64,000 nt of DNA from Oceanobacillus salinisoli. Its GTDB lineage: Bacteria > Bacillota > Bacilli > Bacillales > Amphibacillaceae. Shown one piece after another: positions 59,272 to 64,000 of the stretch. The notes beneath the pieces are model-generated. The model saw only the letters and a program-made list of their open reading frames with translations. It was not told the origin of the DNA and did no database searches. The stretch lies in contig NZ_WOFB01000011.1 in the NCBI RefSeq assembly GCF_009733865.1, positions 175,935-239,934 on the forward strand, given 5' to 3'. Position 1 is the first letter of the stretch. Each line of letters starts with the position of its first letter. Made by a program: the position numbers and the translations under genes.

Positions 59272-59308
59272 AAAAAGGATTAGCCCAAGCGGTGCTAATC
59301 CTTTTTTT
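59272..59308 (+). terminator. cysK terminator
   Basis: AAAAAGGATTAGC / GCTAATCCTTTTT, perfect 13-bp stem with a nine-base loop and T-run. Confidence 0.92.
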
Positions 59309-59524
59309 ACTCGTTGCCACAAAAAATAAATTTTTAAAATTCCGTATAGCAGACAATAACTTAATGAGTTGCTTGTTTAAAATGTGATGAATAATAATCC
59401 TACATAATTAATATAAAGTGCGATGTAGTATAGTTCAACGTTGATCTCCGCTCCAATCAACCAGCTTAACAGTTGTTAGCTATGCTAGGAATTTATTTAG
59501 CTAAATCAGATGTTAGAAAGATAA

Positions 59525-59668
59525 AAGCACAAAACTAGCGGAGGAAATACACGGAGACTCCTGCAGGAAAAGAGGCATCGGTGAGACCCCTAAAGAAGAT
59601 AGCACGAGGAGGCTCACCAGCCGCCCGCGGAAACCGTAGTGTATTTCCGGAGCGGTTTATAAGGCACC
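59525..59668 (-). repeat. repeat family R4, copy in the cysK-folP gap
   Basis: CTAGCGGAGGAAATACACGG, AGAGGCATCGGTGAGACCCC, TAAAGAAGA, AGCACGAGGAGGCTCACCAG and GTAGTGTATTTCCGGAGCGG are the near-exact reverse complement of 44999-45135. The rest of 59309-59822 shows no gene. Confidence 0.78.
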
Positions 59669-59822
59669 AATCATCATCTAAACTATGTTGTATTCTATTG
59701 ATTTATTGACAAAAACAACAAATTATTTAGAAAACATCATAATTTTTTTATTAAGAATGGAAGAGCTTTTGGAATATATGGTAGGATAATGTAAGAATAA
59801 GGATTGGAAGAGGGATTGTTGT

Positions 59823-60644
59823 ATGGAATTAAAGACAAAGACTAAGACTCTGCATTTATCAGAACGTACACATATTATGGGGATTTTAAATGTTACTCCA
59901 GATTCCTTTTCAGATGGAGGAAACTATACCACTATAGAAAAGGCAGTCGAACAGGCCAAAAAAATGGAGCAGGAAGGTGCCGATATAATTGATATCGGTG
60001 GTGAATCAACACGGCCTGGGCATGTTCCTGTATCGGTAGAAGAAGAAGTTGAGCGAGTTGTACCGGTCATTAAGGCTATCAAACAGCATGTAAATTTGCC
60101 AATATCCATTGATACGTTTAAAGCAGAAACAGCCAGACATGCGATTGAAGCAGGAGCTGATATTATCAATGATATATGGGGAGCGAAAAAGGATCCGGAA
60201 ATCGCTCATGTTGCTACTAAGCTTGATGTACCTATTATCCTGATGCATAACCGCGATAACGAAAACTACACCTCCTTAATTGATGATATGAAAAAGGATT
60301 TGCAGGAGAGTATCGATATTGCTATCAAAGCTGGCGTGCGGAAAGAAAACATTATACTCGACCCGGGAGTAGGCTTTGCAAAATCAGCAGAAGATAATTT
60401 AGTGGTTATGAACCGTCTGGAATCATTTGTTCAAATGGGCTATCCCTTTTTATTGGCAACGTCACGCAAGCGTTTCATTGGCAGCACATTGAATATTGCC
60501 GAGCCAACACAGCGCGATATTGGAACAGGTGCAACGACATGCTTAGGAATTGTGAAAGGGGCACAAATCGTTCGTGTCCATCATGTTAAAATGAATGTGG
60601 AACTAGCTAGAATGATGGATGCGATGCTGCGTCAGGAGGGATAA
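59823..60644 (+). CDS. folP: dihydropteroate synthase
   Basis: Condenses p-aminobenzoate with the dihydropterin pyrophosphate; the sulfonamide target. The 273-residue TIM barrel has MGILNVTPDSFSDGG, IDIGGESTRPG, PISIDTFKAE and DPGVGFAKS. TTGGAAGAGGGATTGT precedes ATG. It opens the fol operon folP-folB-folK-yazB with overlapping genes. Confidence 0.97.
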   Translation: MELKTKTKTLHLSERTHIMGILNVTPDSFSDGGNYTTIEKAVEQAKKMEQEGADIIDIGGESTRPGHVPVSVEEEVERVVPVIKAIKQHVNLPISIDTFKAETARHAIEAGADIINDIWGAKKDPEIAHVATKLDVPIILMHNRDNENYTSLIDDMKKDLQESIDIAIKAGVRKENIILDPGVGFAKSAEDNLVVMNRLESFVQMGYPFLLATSRKRFIGSTLNIAEPTQRDIGTGATTCLGIVKGAQIVRVHHVKMNVELARMMDAMLRQEG

Positions 60645-60645
60645 T

Positions 60646-61011
60646 ATGGATAAAATACTATTATCTAATTTACAGTTTTATGGATTCCATGGATTAATGC
60701 CAGAAGAGAATAAATTAGGCCAACGGTTTCAAGTTGACCTCGAGTTGTATGCGGACTTGGAGAAGGCAGGCAAAACCGATGATATGAATGATTCTATCGA
60801 TTACGGTGAAGTATATGATATAGTAAAATCAATTGTCGAAGGAAAGGCAAAAAAACTTATTGAGGCCGTAGCAGAAAGTATTGCTCAAACTCTCCTTTCT
60901 TCTTTTGAAAAGTTAGAAGCATGTAAGGTGAAAGTCATTAAATCCGACCCGCCCATACCCGGGCATTACGATTCCGTTGCTGTAGAAATTTATCGGGAGA
61001 AAAGCCAATGA
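60646..61011 (+). CDS. folB: dihydroneopterin aldolase
   Basis: Cleaves dihydroneopterin to 6-hydroxymethyl-dihydropterin. The 121-residue protein has LQFYGFHGLMPEENKLGQRF, IDYGEVYDIVKSIVEG and KSDPPIPGHYDSVAVEI. ATG at 60646 lies two bases after the folP stop, with AGGAGGG upstream inside folP. Its stop overlaps the folK start. Confidence 0.97.
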   Translation: MDKILLSNLQFYGFHGLMPEENKLGQRFQVDLELYADLEKAGKTDDMNDSIDYGEVYDIVKSIVEGKAKKLIEAVAESIAQTLLSSFEKLEACKVKVIKSDPPIPGHYDSVAVEIYREKSQ

Positions 61012-61520
61012 ATCATGCGTTTTTATCACTGGGCACGAATATAGAACCAAGAATGGGTTATTTAAAAGACGCTTTAGAATTATTAGAAAGTCATTCTGAT
61101 ATTTCTATTGAAACAAAATCCTCTATTTATGAAACACCACCAGTAGGATACACGGATCAGGCGGATTTTTTAAATATGGTAGTCGATGTGGCAACAACTC
61201 TATCGCCATTAGAACTGCTTACCTACTGTCAGTCGATCGAACAGCAGCTGGGGCGGAAAAGAGAAATCCGGTTTGGCCCGAGAACAATAGACCTTGACAT
61301 TTTGACCTACAATAACGAAAATAGTACAGTAGAAAGATTGCTTATTCCGCACCCGAGAATGCATCAGCGTGCATTTGTACTCATTCCTTTACATGAAATT
61401 GCTCCCAATTTTGTGATTCCGATATGGAATAAGTGTGCAAAAGAATTATTAGACGAACTTCAAGAATCAGACATTAAGGGAGTAAGGAAATGGATGCAAA
61501 ACGACTTGGCAGAAGGATAA
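61008..61520 (+). CDS. folK: HPPK, 2-amino-4-hydroxy-6-hydroxymethyldihydropteridine pyrophosphokinase
   Basis: Pyrophosphorylates the pterin substrate of FolP. The 170-residue protein shows FLSLGTNIEPRMGYL, YETPPVGYTDQADFLN and FGPRTIDLDIL with its metal-binding aspartates, and PHPRMHQRAFVL. ATG overlaps the folB stop (ATGA). Confidence 0.96.
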   Translation: MNHAFLSLGTNIEPRMGYLKDALELLESHSDISIETKSSIYETPPVGYTDQADFLNMVVDVATTLSPLELLTYCQSIEQQLGRKREIRFGPRTIDLDILTYNNENSTVERLLIPHPRMHQRAFVLIPLHEIAPNFVIPIWNKCAKELLDELQESDIKGVRKWMQNDLAEG

Positions 61521-61693
61521 AAGCTTTTCGAAAATTAAAAGGATATACCCAAATAGATTTTGCTAAAGAATTGGACGTATCCATTTCGTATATTGGAAAT
61601 GTAGAACGTGGGACGAGAGCAGTGACAGATGAATTATTAGATCAAATGGCAGAAGTTCTGGATATAGCGAAGGAAGAAATTACGATGGAGTAA
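61490..61693 (+). CDS. yazB: XRE-type helix-turn-helix regulator YazB
   Basis: A 67-residue single HTH_3 domain (GRRIKAFRKLKGYTQIDFAKELDVSISYIGNVERG, in part). Its ATG lies 31 bases inside folK. Target genes are unknown; the location at the end of the fol operon is conserved. In B. subtilis yacF (dusB) follows, but here a terminator does. Confidence 0.9.
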   Translation: MDAKRLGRRIKAFRKLKGYTQIDFAKELDVSISYIGNVERGTRAVTDELLDQMAEVLDIAKEEITME

Positions 61694-61845
61694 TATGCAA
61701 GGAAAAAGGTTTAAAAGGGAACGGACGAGTGTGAAAAGAAATAAATCATGCTAAAAAAGCGGGAATAATGATTGGATATCCTATATAACTATGTTGAAAA
61801 ATAGAAGCTTAAAAGCAAAGTTTTATAAAGAATTTGCGACAGGTT

Positions 61846-61876
61846 AACCTGCCAGTAGCTTTGCTGGCAGGTTTTT
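61846..61876 (+). terminator. fol operon terminator
   Basis: AACCTGCCAG / CTGGCAGGTT, perfect 10-bp stem, then TTTATG. The 61694-62032 gap otherwise contains no gene and no remnant of dusB that I can recognise. Confidence 0.85.
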
Positions 61877-61963
61877 ATGAATAAGAAAGTGTACATATGA
61901 TCAAGTATTTATAATGCAGCAGCAGGCCATAATGCCAATAAAGACAGAATGTATTGGACGTAA

Positions 61964-63514
<1,551 letters not shown>

Positions 63515-63523
63515 TGATTAAAT

Positions 63524-63573
63524 AAAGCCCTTAACAATAACTGTCATATACAGAAATGTTGTTAGGGGCTTTT
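63524..63573 (+). terminator. lysS terminator
   Basis: AAAGCCCTTAACAA (63524-63537) pairs with TTGTTAGGGGCTTT (63559-63572) using one G-T pair; a loop of 21 bases separates the arms. Confidence 0.82.
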
Positions 63574-63639
63574 GGTAGTCCAATTCTTTGTAATTGTGAA
63601 TTTAAATCCTGGGCGTGAACATTTATATAGTAATCTCTA

Positions 63640-63780
63640 TATAATAGTATGGAATTTTAACGACGGTAAATCCACGTAGTTAAAATAAAAGTTCCTTTAT
63701 GTGATGTTGGAGTAAAGAAGAAGTGCATTTGAAGCTTTCTAAAGGAATGGTTTTTTATAAGGCTTTTCTAAGATTATGAT
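63640..63780 (+). repeat. decayed R2-like sequence
   Basis: ATAGTATGGAATTTTAACGA, GGTAAATCCACGTAGTTAAA and GAAGTGCATTTGAAGC faintly follow R2. No gene is seen between lysS and the rRNA promoters. Confidence 0.35.
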
Positions 63781-63820
63781 ACGTTTGTAGTAATTTCCTC
63801 ATATTACCAGTAATTACTAC

Positions 63821-63849
63821 TTGATTTTAGTATTTAAACATGGTAAATT
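63821..63849 (+). promoter_or_regulatory. rRNA operon promoter P1
   Basis: TTGATT, 17 bases and TAAATT. The sequence after it (AATAAACGTCGCTTCGG) resembles that after P2. Confidence 0.65.
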
Positions 63850-63900
63850 AATAAACGTCGCTTCGGTAAGAGGCAACAACAAAAAATATCTCAAATAGAG

Positions 63901-63929
63901 TTGACAATAAAAACTCTATATGATATATT
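63901..63929 (+). promoter_or_regulatory. rRNA operon promoter P2
   Basis: TTGACA, 17 bases and TATATT, followed by AATAAAGTCGC. The P1-P2 tandem layout is typical of Bacillus rrn operons. Confidence 0.8.
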
Positions 63930-63963
63930 AATAAAGTCGCTGTTACGAAGCGATAACAAATTT

Positions 63964-63982
63964 TGCTCTTTGAAAACTGAAC
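63964..63982 (+). promoter_or_regulatory. rRNA leader boxA (antitermination) sequence
   Basis: TGCTCTTTGAAAACTGAAC is the classic Bacillaceae rRNA leader motif upstream of 16S rRNA. The 16S gene itself lies beyond the right edge of the window. Confidence 0.85.
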
Positions 63983-64000
63983 AAACAACCAGTAAGTTAA

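Overview
The window is low-GC DNA from an endospore-forming Bacillota of the family Bacillaceae. Gene order follows the origin-proximal yaaH/tadA-to-lysS segment of Bacillus subtilis closely. The protein sequences and the many dispersed intergenic repeats suggest an Oceanobacillus/Virgibacillus-type organism; that placement is inference. Nearly all genes are on the plus strand.

Layout. 1-2640: end of an acetyl-CoA synthetase gene, then a divergent flavohemoglobin/nsrR pair sharing a palindromic operator. 2.7-14.8 kb: yaaH (minus, SigE-type promoter), tadA, SRP RNA, dnaX-yaaK-recR-yaaL, bofA, csfB (SigF-type promoter), an ornithine/lysine/arginine decarboxylase, tmk-darA-yaaR, holB-ricT-yabA. 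15.1-24.2 kb: trmN6-yazA-rsmI, abrB (minus), metG, tatD, yabE, rnmV-rsmA. 24.5-29.5 kb: yabG (SigK-type promoter), veg (two tandem promoters), sspF, ispE, purR, spoVG (SigH-type promoter). 29.9-39 kb: glmU-prs-ctc, pth, fin, mfd, spoVT. 39.5-44.9 kb: yabM-yabN-rqcP, yabP-yabQ-divIC, yabR. 45-55 kb: tRNA-Met (minus), a structured hairpin element, spoIIE (0A-box-like sites), a small unknown gene, yabS-yabT, tilS-hpt-ftsH. 55.5-63.5 kb: coaX-hslO-yacD, cysK, folP-folB-folK-yazB, lysS. The window closes inside the promoter/leader region of an rRNA operon.

The genes combine housekeeping replication, repair and translation functions with a chain of sporulation genes. Promoter-like sequences for SigH, Spo0A/SigA, SigF, SigE, SigK and SigB can be read in front of the genes expected to use them.

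The accessory content is intergenic. Five repeat families were recognised: R1, a MITE-like element of about 145-230 bp with terminal inverted repeats and 6-bp flanking direct repeats; R2, an element often carrying a long hairpin; R3, a 200-260 bp element; R4, a GC-rich mosaic element; R5, a hairpin with AAAAATCCGAAC arms. R1 and R4 occupy the purR-spoVG gap where B. subtilis carries yabJ/ridA. The pabBAC genes, yacF/dusB and yaaI are also absent from their usual positions. I saw no large defence system, prophage, CRISPR array or biosynthetic cluster. The most novel material is the repeat landscape, including a possible 30-bp remnant of R1, and a nested-hairpin element at 45.69-45.82 kb.
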